Positions 6,857 to 6,890 of a stretch of 6,890 bases of DNA are shown here, one piece after another. Every line of letters begins with the position of its first letter. Position 1 is the first letter of the stretch. The translations under genes were made by a program, and so were the position numbers. Source of the stretch: Melioribacteraceae bacterium (GTDB lineage Bacteria; Bacteroidota; Ignavibacteria; Ignavibacteriales; Melioribacteraceae); the NCBI GenBank assembly GCA_026987055.1, contig JALSNL010000424.1, forward strand, positions 1-6,890, read 5' to 3'. The notes under the pieces were generated by a model, which saw nothing but the letters and a program-made list of their open reading frames with translations, made no database searches and was not told where the DNA came from.

Positions 6857-6890
6857 CCCTCTCTTAAAAAGAGAGGGACTGCTCCCTCTC
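6857..6890. repeat. CCCTCTC-type palindrome with a third arm running off the window
   Basis: CCCTCTCTT (6857-6865) pairs perfectly with AAGAGAGGG (6869-6877) around AAA. A second direct copy of CCCTCTC begins at 6884 and reaches the window end, so the repeat unit continues beyond it. There is no T-run, so a terminator role is not supported. It is best read as the truncated left end of a dispersed palindromic repeat cluster. Confidence 0.7.

Overview
The window is AT-rich bacterial chromosome, by eye roughly one third G+C, with five genes all on the + strand and no obvious mobile gene. The AT-rich codon use, the gene content (pyrH-frr, a MaeB-type malic enzyme, a YkuD-fold protein beside an Omp85 barrel protein) and the nested CCCTCTC-type palindromes at the right edge suggest a diderm of the Bacteroidota/Ignavibacteria (FCB) group. 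This placement is inferred from general resemblance, not from a search.

Layout. Positions 2-580 hold the 3' part of pyrH (UMP kinase), cut by the window edge just inside its GGGN motif. It is followed after 20 bp by a complete frr (ribosome recycling factor, 601-1155). This is the end of the widely conserved translation cluster that commonly reads rpsB-tsf-pyrH-frr. A stem-loop at 1200-1253 with a T-run probably terminates it. An AT-rich spacer leads to a complete maeB-type malic enzyme (1436-3691), closed by a strong hairpin at 3705-3730. A second AT-rich spacer (3731-3920) holds no gene and no convincing promoter. Then come a membrane-anchored L,D-transpeptidase-fold protein (3921-4547) and, 9 bp later, an Omp85/BamA-TamA-like outer-membrane protein (4557-6731). 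The last 65 or so bases carry two perfect palindromes and the start of a third, probably the edge of a dispersed palindromic repeat.

How the genes work together. pyrH and frr are housekeeping genes for pyrimidine nucleotide supply and translation. maeB links the TCA cycle to pyruvate and NADPH and looks like a single-gene transcription unit. The last two genes form a probable envelope operon: a periplasmic-facing peptidoglycan-enzyme fold followed by an outer-membrane barrel insertase or translocase.

Main points of interest. The YkuD-fold protein has Ser (codon TCA) where the family has its catalytic Cys, so it may be a pseudoenzyme or have altered chemistry. The phosphotransacetylase-like half of the malic enzyme lacks the catalytic-site Ser of true Pta. 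The two intergenic structures, at 1200-1253 and 6834-6890, are more elaborate than plain terminators. No clearly new multi-gene system is visible in this window.
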